A stretch of DNA of 9,016 bases from a bacterium. Its GTDB lineage: Bacteria > Nitrospinota_A > UBA7883 > JACRGQ01. A program made the position numbers and the translations under genes. Below the pieces are notes generated by a model. It was not told where the DNA came from. It saw only the letters and a list, made by a program, of their open reading frames with translations, and made no database searches. The DNA lies in contig JAKAGL010000078.1 of assembly GCA_021815535.1 (NCBI GenBank), forward strand, positions 1 through 9,016. The letters run 5' to 3'. Positions 1-6,698 of this stretch are shown one piece after another (position 1 is the stretch's first letter; the number at the start of each line of letters is the position of its first letter).

Positions 1-1089
1 CATTTTATGCCGTCGGCGGTGGACCACCCCATCAGCCGCAGGGAGTTTTACAGCTCGTACACCACCTACCAGGCCGAGATCAGCCAGGGAACCCTGCAGG
101 CGATCTATGAATGGCAAAGTTACGTCTGCTCCCTGTTTAACATGGAAGTGGCCAATGCCTCGATGTACGACGGCGCGTCGGCGCTGGCCGAGGCGGCCCT
201 GATGGCCTGCCGCACCGCGCGCAAAGAGGAGATCGTCATTTCCAACTGCGTCCACCCCCGCTGGCGGCAGGTGGTGCGCAGTTATACGGAAAACCGGGGG
301 ATCGCCATCAAGGAGACCGCCGACCATGCCGCGGGGCGCAGCGAAGCCGCCTCCCTTGAAAAACTCATCACCGGCGATACCGCCGCCGTGGTGGTGCAAT
401 CGCCCAACTTTTTCGGCAACGTGGAGGACCTTGCGGCCATCGGCGAACTCTGCCGGGCCAAAAAGGTCTTGTTCATCGTGGCGGTGGCCGAGGCGGCCTC
501 GCTTGGTTTCCTCGCGCCGCCGGGGGATTTCGGCGCCGATATCGTGGTGGGGGAAGGGCAGTCGCTGGGCATACCGCTGTCGTTCGGCGGGCCATACGTG
601 GGCATGTTCGCCACGCGTGAAAAACACATGCGCCAGATGCCCGGGCGCCTCTGCGGCCGCACGGTAGACCGTGACGGGCGGCCCGGGTTCGTGCTTACCC
701 TTGCGGCGCGCGAGCAGCACATCCGCCGCGAGAAGGCGACCTCGAACATTTGCAGCAACCAGGCGCTTTGCGCGCTGACCGCCACCATCTATCTCACGCT
801 GATGGGGCGGCAGGGGTTCGCCGATATAGCGAAAAACAGTTATTACGCCGCCGCCGAACTGCGCCGCCGCGTGCGGCCTGTGCACCGGCATCCGTTTTTC
901 AACGAAATGGTGGTGGAACTGAACCGGCCCGCCGCGGAAGTGAACCGGCTTTTGGCCGAGAAGGGGATCATCGGCGGCTATGATGTATCGCGCGATTATC
1001 CGGACATGACGAACAAGATGCTGCTGGCCGTTACCGAGCTTACGGCCAAGCGGGATATGGACAGGTTGATCGAAGCGGTGGGAGCATAA
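1..1089 (+). CDS. gcvPA: Glycine dehydrogenase (aminomethyl-transferring) subunit 1, P-protein N-terminal half, 5'-truncated by the window edge
   Basis: Alpha subunit of the two-gene form of P-protein. With GcvPB it decarboxylates glycine and passes the aminomethyl group to lipoyl GcvH in the cytoplasmic glycine cleavage system. The reading frame is open from base 1 (H-F-M-P-S-A-V-D-H-P-I-S-R), so the first in-frame ATG at base 7 is internal and not the true start. About 362 residues are visible against a usual length near 440-450, so roughly 80-90 N-terminal residues lie off the window. Recognisable family stretches include YTTYQAEISQGTLQAIYEWQ, NASMYDGASALAEA near the start, and ATSNICSNQALCALTATIY towards the C-terminus. 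This half does not carry the PLP lysine, as expected for subunit 1. One base separates its TAA from the gcvPB ATG, so the two are surely co-transcribed and probably translationally coupled. The promoter, and any gcvT, gcvH or glycine riboswitch upstream, are out of view. Identity is very secure from the protein sequence. Confidence 0.97.
   Translation, partial: HFMPSAVDHPISRREFYSSYTTYQAEISQGTLQAIYEWQSYVCSLFNMEVANASMYDGASALAEAALMACRTARKEEIVISNCVHPRWRQVVRSYTENRGIAIKETADHAAGRSEAASLEKLITGDTAAVVVQSPNFFGNVEDLAAIGELCRAKKVLFIVAVAEAASLGFLAPPGDFGADIVVGEGQSLGIPLSFGGPYVGMFATREKHMRQMPGRLCGRTVDRDGRPGFVLTLAAREQHIRREKATSNICSNQALCALTATIYLTLMGRQGFADIAKNSYYAAAELRRRVRPVHRHPFFNEMVVELNRPAAEVNRLLAEKGIIGGYDVSRDYPDMTNKMLLAVTELTAKRDMDRLIEAVGA
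1080..1084 (+). promoter_or_regulatory. Ribosome binding site for gcvPB, inside the end of gcvPA
   Basis: GGGAG lies six bases before the gcvPB ATG at 1091 and overlaps the last codons of gcvPA. It supports the chosen start and tight coupling of the two subunits. Confidence 0.6.
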
Positions 1090-1090
1090 T

Positions 1091-2569
1091 ATGGCGCAAC
1101 AACCCGGCGCGCGCGGACTGGTTTTCAACGAGCCATTGATCTTCGAACACGGCCGCAAGGGACGCCGCGGCTGCGACGTGCCGAAAAGCGAATTTCCCGA
1201 AACCGACCCTGCCGCCTCCATCCCGTCCGCGTTATTGCGCGGTCCGGTGGAAGGGCTGGCGGAGGTGAGCGAACCGGAAGCGGTGCGCCATTTCACCCGG
1301 CTTTCCCAATGGAATTACGGGGTGGACAGCAATTTTTATCCGCTCGGTTCCTGCACCATGAAATACAACCCGAAGGTGAACGAAGCGGCCGCCCGGCTGG
1401 AAGGTTTTGCGGGCCTTCACCCATTGCAGGATGCGTCCACCGCGCAGGGGGCCTTGCGTGTGATGTACGATCTGGAGCGGATGCTCTGCGAGATCGTCGG
1501 CATGGATGCGGCGTCGATGCAGCCGGCGGCCGGCGCGCAGGGGGAACTGGCGGGACTGCTTCTTATCCGCGCGTATCACACCGAAAAAGGGAACCCCCGC
1601 AAAAAAGTGATCATCCCCGATTCGGGCCACGGCACCAACCCGGCCTCCGCTTCGCTGTGCGATTACGCTACCGTCACGCTTCCCAGCGGGCCGGACGGCA
1701 TGATCGACCTGGCTTTGCTGGAAAAGGAGATGGACGAAGAAACCGCCGCGCTCATGCTGACCAATCCCAACACGCTGGGGATGTTTGAAAAGAACATCAA
1801 AAAAGTCTGCGATATCGTGCACGCCAAAGGCGGGCTGGTCTACGGCGACGGGGCCAACCTCAACGCCGTGATGGGCAAAGCCCGCTTCGGCGATATGGGG
1901 ATAGACGTCTGCCACATGAACCTGCACAAAACCTTCAGCACCCCGCACGGCGGCGGCGGGCCTGGCAGCGGACCGGTGCTGGCGAAGAAATCCCTCGAAC
2001 CGTACCTGCCCGTGCCGCGGGTAACGCTGCGCGACGGGCGCTATGATCTGGATTTCAACCGGCCCAAGAGTATCGGGGCGCTCAACGCGTTCTGGGGCAA
2101 CTTCGGCGTCTATCTGCGCGCCTATGCGTATGTCTTGACGATGGGGGGCGCGGGTCTGAAACAGGCATCCGAAACGGCGGTGCTCAACGCCAATTATATT
2201 TTGGCGAAGTTGCGGGGGGTCTACCACGTGCCGTACGAGGGGGCCTGCATGCACGAGTGCGTGCTTTCGGACAAGTATCAGCAGGAACACCACGTCAGTA
2301 CCCTCGATATCGCCAAGGGGCTGATTGACCGGGGTTTCCACCCCCCCACGATCTATTTTCCGCTGATCGTGAAAGGGGCGATGATGATCGAGCCGACCGA
2401 GACCGAAAGCGTGGAGACGATGGATTCGTTCATCGCCGCCATGAAGGAGATCGCCGAAACGGCAAAGAGCGACCCTGATTCGCTTGCCGCCGCGCCGGTG
2501 GCGGTGAAGGTGAAACGCATGGATGAAACACAGGCGGCGCGCCAGCCCGACCTGCGTTACCGCCGGTAA
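1091..2569 (+). CDS. gcvPB: Glycine dehydrogenase (aminomethyl-transferring) subunit 2, P-protein C-terminal half
   Basis: PLP-binding beta subunit of the split P-protein of the glycine cleavage system, acting with GcvPA in the cytoplasm. It has 492 residues, the normal size for the family (about 480-500). Visible signatures are YPLGSCTMKYNPK at residues 83-95, SGHGTNPAS around 178-186, and NLHKTFSTPHGGGGPG, in which Lys280 is the expected Schiff-base lysine for PLP. The N-terminal segment LIFEHGRKGRRG is also typical. The ATG at 1091 is supported by a GGGAG Shine-Dalgarno and by the one-base gap after gcvPA. Nothing is truncated or frameshifted. The coding strand ends in an inverted repeat (GTTACC-GCC-GGTAAC, 2556-2570) that includes the stop codon. 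A fused single-chain GcvP is ruled out by the clear stop and start between the halves. Confidence 0.97.
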   Translation: MAQQPGARGLVFNEPLIFEHGRKGRRGCDVPKSEFPETDPAASIPSALLRGPVEGLAEVSEPEAVRHFTRLSQWNYGVDSNFYPLGSCTMKYNPKVNEAAARLEGFAGLHPLQDASTAQGALRVMYDLERMLCEIVGMDAASMQPAAGAQGELAGLLLIRAYHTEKGNPRKKVIIPDSGHGTNPASASLCDYATVTLPSGPDGMIDLALLEKEMDEETAALMLTNPNTLGMFEKNIKKVCDIVHAKGGLVYGDGANLNAVMGKARFGDMGIDVCHMNLHKTFSTPHGGGGPGSGPVLAKKSLEPYLPVPRVTLRDGRYDLDFNRPKSIGALNAFWGNFGVYLRAYAYVLTMGGAGLKQASETAVLNANYILAKLRGVYHVPYEGACMHECVLSDKYQQEHHVSTLDIAKGLIDRGFHPPTIYFPLIVKGAMMIEPTETESVETMDSFIAAMKEIAETAKSDPDSLAAAPVAVKVKRMDETQAARQPDLRYRR

Positions 2570-2574
2570 CGGCG

Positions 2575-2604
2575 GCCCGCGCTGCCGTGCCGGGCTCCCG
2601 TTTT
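2575..2604 (+). terminator. Possible terminator hairpin after gcvPB
   Basis: GCCCG at 2575-2579 pairs with CGGGC at 2591-2595 across an 11-base loop, and a TTTT run follows at 2601-2604. The five-base gap before the T run and the short stem make it weaker than a classic Rho-independent terminator. It sits 5 bp past the gcvPB stop, where one would be expected. Confidence 0.35.
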
Positions 2605-2632
2605 GAATCCGGCACCGCTAGTGGGGTAGAAT
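2603..2632 (+). promoter_or_regulatory. Predicted sigma-70-type promoter for the exported protein gene
   Basis: TTGAAT (2603-2608) and TAGAAT (2627-2632) are separated by 18 bases, a reasonable -35/-10 pair. Transcription would be expected to begin about 7-8 bases after the -10, close to the GTG codon at 2640. The -10 sits in GGGGTAGAATAAACCCC, whose ends (GGGG at 2623-2626 and CCCC) are complementary. Found by eye only. Confidence 0.5.
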
Positions 2633-2639
2633 AAACCCC

Positions 2640-3320
2640 GTGTTTAGAAAGCTTTTTGCTATAACCCTCTGCATGGCGGCATCCCTGTGGTATTGTGCCG
2701 CCGCTTCGGCGGATTCCTACCGGATGTACCGTTACACGGATGGGAAAGGAAAGCGGGTCTTCGCCAATTCCATGGATGATGTTCCAGCCGAATTCCGTCT
2801 ATCCGCCAGCACGGTGGTTATCGTAAAAAATGTTCCGCCCGATGAAACTGAAAACGCCGGCACAAGTAAAGGGGAGGCTCCCAACGGCAATGCCGTAAAG
2901 GTGCTTTCTCTCAATTTGGCGGCGACGGAAGATGGAAAATGCGGATTCAAAGGCGAAGTGAAAAATGAAATGAAGGACAAGGCGCAGGCGGTAATCCTGC
3001 ACATTGACATAAAGACGAAAGAACAGACAAGATCATTCGAAGTGCCGGTCGGGGCCGCAGGCGCCATGGATCCAGGGGAAACATCAAACGTGGTGTATGT
3101 GGCGCCCGTGCCGGCCGCCGAACTGACCAGCTACTCTTACAACATCACCTGGCAGACAACCCGCATGGAAACCGTTGCCGCCAAGCCGGCTCCACAACCG
3201 GCGGTACAGCCCGTTCCCCCAAAGGAAAAGCCTCCGGCGCAAACGCCTCCCCCCGCCGCTGCCAGAAGAGGGTACCGCACCCGCAACCATCCCGCCGCAC
3301 CGCCGTCCGCCGAAGAATAG
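2640..3320 (+). CDS. Exported protein with DUF4124-like N-terminus, beta-rich (FxLYD-like) domain and proline-rich tail; function unknown
   Basis: A 226-residue protein. Residues 1-24 are a clear Sec signal peptide: basic R3/K4, a hydrophobic core, and an A-S-A cleavage motif before Asp25. The mature protein is therefore periplasmic or surface-exposed. Residues about 27-55 (YRMYRYTDGKGKRVFANSMD) resemble the DUF4124 pattern of an aromatic/Asp-Gly stretch just after a signal peptide. Residues about 86-175 alternate hydrophobic and polar residues with a central DPGE turn, like FxLYD-type immunoglobulin-fold domains; this assignment is tentative. Residues about 180-226 are rich in Pro, Ala and Lys, as in wall- or envelope-spanning linkers. 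The GTG start at 2640 is preferred over the ATG at codon 12 because the later start would remove the basic n-region. No Shine-Dalgarno is present at normal spacing. It stands alone between gcvPB and nth. I do not recognise a specific function. Confidence 0.8.
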   Translation: MFRKLFAITLCMAASLWYCAAASADSYRMYRYTDGKGKRVFANSMDDVPAEFRLSASTVVIVKNVPPDETENAGTSKGEAPNGNAVKVLSLNLAATEDGKCGFKGEVKNEMKDKAQAVILHIDIKTKEQTRSFEVPVGAAGAMDPGETSNVVYVAPVPAAELTSYSYNITWQTTRMETVAAKPAPQPAVQPVPPKEKPPAQTPPPAAARRGYRTRNHPAAPPSAEE

Positions 3321-3346
3321 AAGCAACACCCTTCATTCAGGGCGTG

Positions 3347-3388
3347 GCGGCCTCCTTTCAGTATCCTTTCATGAAGAGAGAGGGCCGC
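3347..3388. repeat. Inverted repeat between the convergent exported-protein and nth genes
   Basis: GCGGCC at 3347-3352 is the exact reverse complement of GGCCGC at 3383-3388, enclosing about 30 bases that include a direct repeat CCTTTCA. No T run follows on either strand. It may be a 3' RNA structure for the upstream gene or chance in GC-rich DNA. Confidence 0.35.
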
Positions 3389-3416
3389 AGCACAGCAATA
3401 ATAATCACATCTTGAA

Positions 3417-3437
3417 GCGTGCCCGGCACGCGGTTTT
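3417..3437 (+). terminator. Rho-independent-like terminator of the exported protein gene
   Basis: GCGTGC (3417-3422) and GCACGC (3426-3431) form a perfect six-pair GC-rich stem with a CCG loop, followed after GG by TTTT (3434-3437). It lies about 100 bp past the stop of the plus-strand gene. It also directly abuts the nth stop codon on the other strand, so the hairpin may serve both convergent genes, though the T run favours the plus strand. Confidence 0.55.
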
Positions 3438-3439
3438 CC

Positions 3440-4117
3440 TTATCGGTGGCGCGTCACGCCGTTCTTGGGGCAGAAGGCCGCCAACGGGCATGTTGAACAG
3501 CGGGGGGAAACGGGCAGACAGACATTCTGTCCATAAGTCACCAGCAGGTCGTTATATTCGATCCAGTATTTTTTCGGCAGTTTTTTCCGTAACGCGGTTT
3601 CCGTTTCGTCCGGCGCGGCGGTTTTAACGTAGCCCCAGCGGTTGCTGATCCGGTGCACATGAACGTCCACGCAGATCCCCGGCAGGTTGAAGCCGAGCGT
3701 CACCACCAGATTGGCGGTTTTCCGCCCGACCCCCTTTATCGTGAGCAACTCGTCCAGATCGCTTGGCACCTTGCCGCCGTATTTTTCCAGCAGTGTCCTG
3801 CTTACGTGGTGCAGGGTTGCGGCTTTGTTTTTGTAAAAACCAACCGGATAAATGATCTTCTCCAGCGTTTCCAGAGGAATCCGCAAAATGGCTTCCGGCG
3901 TATCGGCCTGCGCAAAAAGCCGCTGCGCGGCGGTTGCGGTGGTTTTGTCTTTGGTGCGGAGCGAAAGGAGCGTGGATATCAGCACCCTGAAAGGGGATTG
4001 CACGTAGCGGCTTACTATCGGGACGGTATAACGGGGCACCTCCTTGCGGAGTATCGCGATGGCGCGTTCGATGGGGAAAGCCTTTTTTATCTTTAAATTA
4101 TGTTTTTCGGTCATCAT
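3440..4117 (-). CDS. nth: Endonuclease III, DNA glycosylase/AP lyase
   Basis: Base-excision repair enzyme that removes oxidised pyrimidines and cleaves the resulting abasic site by beta-elimination. It has 225 residues, close to the usual 210-225. The helix-hairpin-helix lies at residues about 124-139 (LLTIKGVGRKTANLVV) and includes Lys133, the counterpart of the catalytic lysine. Asp151 in VDVHVHR is the catalytic aspartate position. Cys200, Cys207, Cys210 and Cys216 form the C-x6-C-x2-C-x5-C iron-sulfur cluster motif. The substrate-side segment reads LLSLRTKDKTT rather than the LLSAQATD of the E. coli enzyme, a variant I recall from archaea and deeper-branching bacteria. ATG codons at 4117 and 4114 are both possible starts, and no strong Shine-Dalgarno separates them. 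It is divergent from the sensor kinase and convergent with the exported protein gene, so it is likely monocistronic. Confidence 0.96.
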   Translation of the reverse strand: MMTEKHNLKIKKAFPIERAIAILRKEVPRYTVPIVSRYVQSPFRVLISTLLSLRTKDKTTATAAQRLFAQADTPEAILRIPLETLEKIIYPVGFYKNKAATLHHVSRTLLEKYGGKVPSDLDELLTIKGVGRKTANLVVTLGFNLPGICVDVHVHRISNRWGYVKTAAPDETETALRKKLPKKYWIEYNDLLVTYGQNVCLPVSPRCSTCPLAAFCPKNGVTRHR

Positions 4118-4156
4118 ATCTTTTATGTAATACTAACCTGATAGGAGTAGGCGGGG

Positions 4157-4174
4157 GATTGAATTATTTCAATC
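4157..4174. promoter_or_regulatory. Perfect inverted repeat in the nth/kinase divergent spacer, possible operator
   Basis: GATTGAA-TTAT-TTCAATC has seven-base arms and a four-base AT-rich centre. It lies 40 bp upstream of nth and 34 bp upstream of the kinase start, in the only noncoding DNA shared by both. It is AT-rich against GC-rich surroundings. Its position suits a regulator binding site, but no regulator is identified and I could not place convincing -35/-10 boxes for either gene. Confidence 0.4.
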
Positions 4175-4207
4175 AACCGGGATAGACAGAGTGGGGTTCA
4201 CAGCCTG

Positions 4208-6670
4208 ATGACTGAAAAGAAAATCCAGCGCATCTTCGGGATTACGATTGCGCTTCTTATAGCCTTTGTGGCGGCCATCGGATTCATGTTCGATAACCTC
4301 AGCGGCGGCATTGAACGCTACATGGCCCAACGGTTCAACGAGGAGCAGTTGCGTCTCACCAAGCATCTTAAAAGCCACATCACCGATCATTTTGACGCAA
4401 CCGAGGGGATGCTTAAGATAATCGCATCGCACCTGGCGGCGACGGATGTTCCCGCGCGGTTGGCGGCGGGCAAACTGAATCCATCGTTCCCTGTCCTTGT
4501 TCAACTTTCCCGGGATGAACTGGCTCCCCTGTTGGAGCGGAGCCCCACGTATCTCCGGTTCATGCTCATCGGCGCCAGCGGTCAACCGCTGATAGATTTG
4601 GCGAAGGCGGGCCGGGAGGTGAAAACGGTTCAGGATGGCGGAGAGGGGCTGTTCCAGCCCGCCGCAAAAGTGGCGGAACATGGGTTTCTGATATCAAAAC
4701 CGCACGAGGTGAAAGGGGCGCCGGGACGCCTCATCGACGTATCGGCGCCGCTGTCATACGAAGGGAAAACCGTGGGGCGGGTAGTCCTCTCTGTTGATAT
4801 GGGATTTGTTGAGAACGTTATATCAGACTATGACCGGGGGACGCAGTCGTACGGCCACCGGTGGATTTTCGACCGTGAAGGAAACCTGGTGTATTGCTCG
4901 ATGGTGATGTCGCCTGATTATCACGCCGGCGAAATTGCCACTCTGCGGAATAAAGGGGCAGGCGCCTACGATGTGATGGCGCACGGCGGCACCCAGCGCG
5001 ATCTCCTTGCCATCATGCCGGTGGAATTGGGGGAGAATCAGTGGGTGATCGTTTCCGAAACCGGTTTTAACGATGTGATGGGGCTGGTGCACGATGTGCA
5101 ACAAGTGCGCACCGCGGTTGTTTTTACCCTGTTGCTGTTTGTCGTGGCGGGCGGGTTCCTGGCTTACCGGATGGTGATCGGAAGGCTGGTGGCCGAACAA
5201 AAGGCCCGCCTGGGGGCGGCCCTGGTGGCCGAGGAGAACAAGTACCAAATGCTTATTGAAGCCGATCCTGACCCCATATTCATACTCGATTCGGGGCTTC
5301 TTATCACCGAAACGAATACCGGCGGCGTGAAAACGTTTGCCAGAAGATCGCGCGACGAATTGATCGGCACGCCATTCACCGATTTGCTGGGCCAGGCAGA
5401 TACCTTCATGGAAAACATCCGCCTTCTTGCGGGGAAAGAGGGGACACTGACCCATGAACAGGCCATCACCACCCCTGAAGGCCGTACGCTCCATTTTGAA
5501 AGCAGCGTAACCCTCCTGCCCCGCAAGGAGGGGAGAGGTTTTATCTACCAGGTGTATTTGCACAATGTGACCGAGCGGCACGAATATGAATTGATGTTGC
5601 GGAGCCAAAAAGAGAATCTGGACCGCATTGTCAGCTCAATGGGGGCGGGTATCGCGGTTTTCCGTCCCGGGTTGCAGGTTGAATGGAGCAACAGCCGCTA
5701 TCGCGACATTATCGCCACGGCCGAAAAAGCGCTGAACCGCCGGGAAGACTGCCTGCTCTGTCTCATGGGCAAGGAGCACGATTGTACGGCGGCCGCGGCA
5801 TTCAGCACCGGCAAGGCCGTGAAAGAGGAGGTAAGCCTTGCAGTCGGCCCGGGCGATGTCCGCCACTATTTTGTCAGCATCACCCCCGTGGCCGACGCCG
5901 GTGCGGCGGTAACTCGGGTCATCGAGCTTGTTATCGACGTAACTGAGAACCGGCAACTCCAGTCGCAGCTTCTGCAGAGTGAGAAACTGGCGTCCATCGG
6001 CGAAATGGCCGCCGGCATCGCCCACGAACTGAATAATCCGATGGCCGGTATTGTCGGCTATTCCGAATTCCTGCTGGAGGAACTCAGGGGGCAGGAGGGG
6101 GCGCTCGCCGACGTGAGAAAGATACATAGCGAGGCGCTTCGCTGCTCGCGCATAGTGCAGAACCTGCTGAGATTTTCCCACCGCCACACGCCCCGCAAAG
6201 GGGAAATTTCGCTCAATGACGTGCTGCAATCGACCACGGATGTGATCGAGTACGAATTCAAGGTGAATAACGTGTCGTTTGAAAAGGATTACGCCCCCGG
6301 CCTTCATCAGGTGATGGGGGATCAGTATCAACTCCAGCAGGTGTTCATGAACATCCTGAACAACGCATTCTTCTTCCTGAAGAATCAGCCGGGCAAGCGG
6401 ACCATCAGGATCAGCACGCTTAATAACAAAGGAACGGTTGAAGTGCGGATATGGAACAACGGTCCCCCGATCCCCGAAGGGGCGGTGAACAAAGTGTTTG
6501 ATCCGTTTTTTACCACCAAAGAGGTTGGGAAGGGGACCGGCTTGGGCTTGTCCGTCTCACACGGGATCATCAAGAACCATCAGGGAACGATCACCGCACG
6601 CAACGATAACGGCGGCGTTCTTTTCACTGTTGTGCTGCCGTCCTTGGAAAACCACTGGGTGATCGGCTGA
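4208..6670 (+). CDS. Membrane-bound sensor histidine kinase with periplasmic sensor, two PAS domains, HisKA and HATPase
   Basis: An 820-residue orphan sensor kinase. TM1 is at residues about 9-28 and TM2 at about 302-322. The roughly 270-residue loop between them looks like a dCache-type double-PAS sensor (YLRFMLIGASGQPLIDL, RWIFDREGNLVYCS). A charged juxtamembrane helix is followed by PAS1 (about 344-460) and PAS2 (about 462-586). PAS2 carries a Cys cluster: C515, C518, H524, C526. HisKA follows with the H-box GIAHELNNPMAGIVGYSEFL; His606 is the phosphorylation site. The HATPase has the N-box MNILNNA (Asn719 the likely Mg-binding residue), F-box FDPFFTTK (764-771) and G2 GKGTGLGL (774-781). 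The G1 box reads NNGPP, with Asn750 where Asp usually contacts adenine. There is no receiver domain or adjacent response regulator, so output is unknown. The HELNNPMAG H-box and FDPFFTTK resemble NtrB-like kinases that often feed NtrC-type regulators, which is only inference. The ATG at 4208 has a weak GAGTGGGG upstream. Confidence 0.93.
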   Translation: MTEKKIQRIFGITIALLIAFVAAIGFMFDNLSGGIERYMAQRFNEEQLRLTKHLKSHITDHFDATEGMLKIIASHLAATDVPARLAAGKLNPSFPVLVQLSRDELAPLLERSPTYLRFMLIGASGQPLIDLAKAGREVKTVQDGGEGLFQPAAKVAEHGFLISKPHEVKGAPGRLIDVSAPLSYEGKTVGRVVLSVDMGFVENVISDYDRGTQSYGHRWIFDREGNLVYCSMVMSPDYHAGEIATLRNKGAGAYDVMAHGGTQRDLLAIMPVELGENQWVIVSETGFNDVMGLVHDVQQVRTAVVFTLLLFVVAGGFLAYRMVIGRLVAEQKARLGAALVAEENKYQMLIEADPDPIFILDSGLLITETNTGGVKTFARRSRDELIGTPFTDLLGQADTFMENIRLLAGKEGTLTHEQAITTPEGRTLHFESSVTLLPRKEGRGFIYQVYLHNVTERHEYELMLRSQKENLDRIVSSMGAGIAVFRPGLQVEWSNSRYRDIIATAEKALNRREDCLLCLMGKEHDCTAAAAFSTGKAVKEEVSLAVGPGDVRHYFVSITPVADAGAAVTRVIELVIDVTENRQLQSQLLQSEKLASIGEMAAGIAHELNNPMAGIVGYSEFLLEELRGQEGALADVRKIHSEALRCSRIVQNLLRFSHRHTPRKGEISLNDVLQSTTDVIEYEFKVNNVSFEKDYAPGLHQVMGDQYQLQQVFMNILNNAFFFLKNQPGKRTIRISTLNNKGTVEVRIWNNGPPIPEGAVNKVFDPFFTTKEVGKGTGLGLSVSHGIIKNHQGTITARNDNGGVLFTVVLPSLENHWVIG

Positions 6671-6698
6671 GACCGGCGCGCATCTACTCGCGCAGGTC
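6671..6698. terminator. Hairpin at the convergent kinase/fliA junction, possible bidirectional terminator
   Basis: GACC (6671-6674) pairs with GGTC (6695-6698) and GCGCG (6676-6680) with CGCGC (6689-6693), separated by one G/A mismatch, around an eight-base loop. The stem starts immediately after the kinase stop and contains the fliA stop codon. It lacks a T run in either direction, so it is not a canonical intrinsic terminator. It could block read-through or protect the 3' ends of both messages. Confidence 0.4.

Noticed and set aside
1..120. Search for a glycine riboswitch or gcv promoter
   Set aside because: The window starts well inside gcvPA, so the region where such an element would lie is not present.
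282..788. Minus-strand open frame of 168 codons opposite gcvPA
   Set aside because: It overlaps conserved gcvPA sequence throughout and has Ser/Arg/Ala-rich composition without recognisable domains.
1232..2341. Long open frame of 369 codons on the minus strand opposite gcvPB
   Set aside because: It lies wholly inside a clear gcvPB, recognises no family, and is His/Arg/Gly-rich as expected for the mirror frame of a GC-rich gene.
2556..2570. GTTACC-GCC-GGTAAC inverted repeat at the gcvPB stop, considered as an operator related to the fliA GGTA/TACC sites
   Set aside because: It lies in the end of coding sequence rather than at a promoter and differs in spacing, so the resemblance is probably chance.
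3175..3627. Plus-strand open frame of 150 codons bridging the exported protein gene and nth
   Set aside because: It overlaps the ends of two real genes, crosses a predicted terminator hairpin, and is Arg/Pro-rich low-complexity sequence.
4823..6331. Minus-strand open frames of 261 and 231 codons opposite the sensor kinase
   Set aside because: They are fully covered by recognisable kinase domains and show no family motif or ribosome binding site; they are shadows of high-GC coding sequence.
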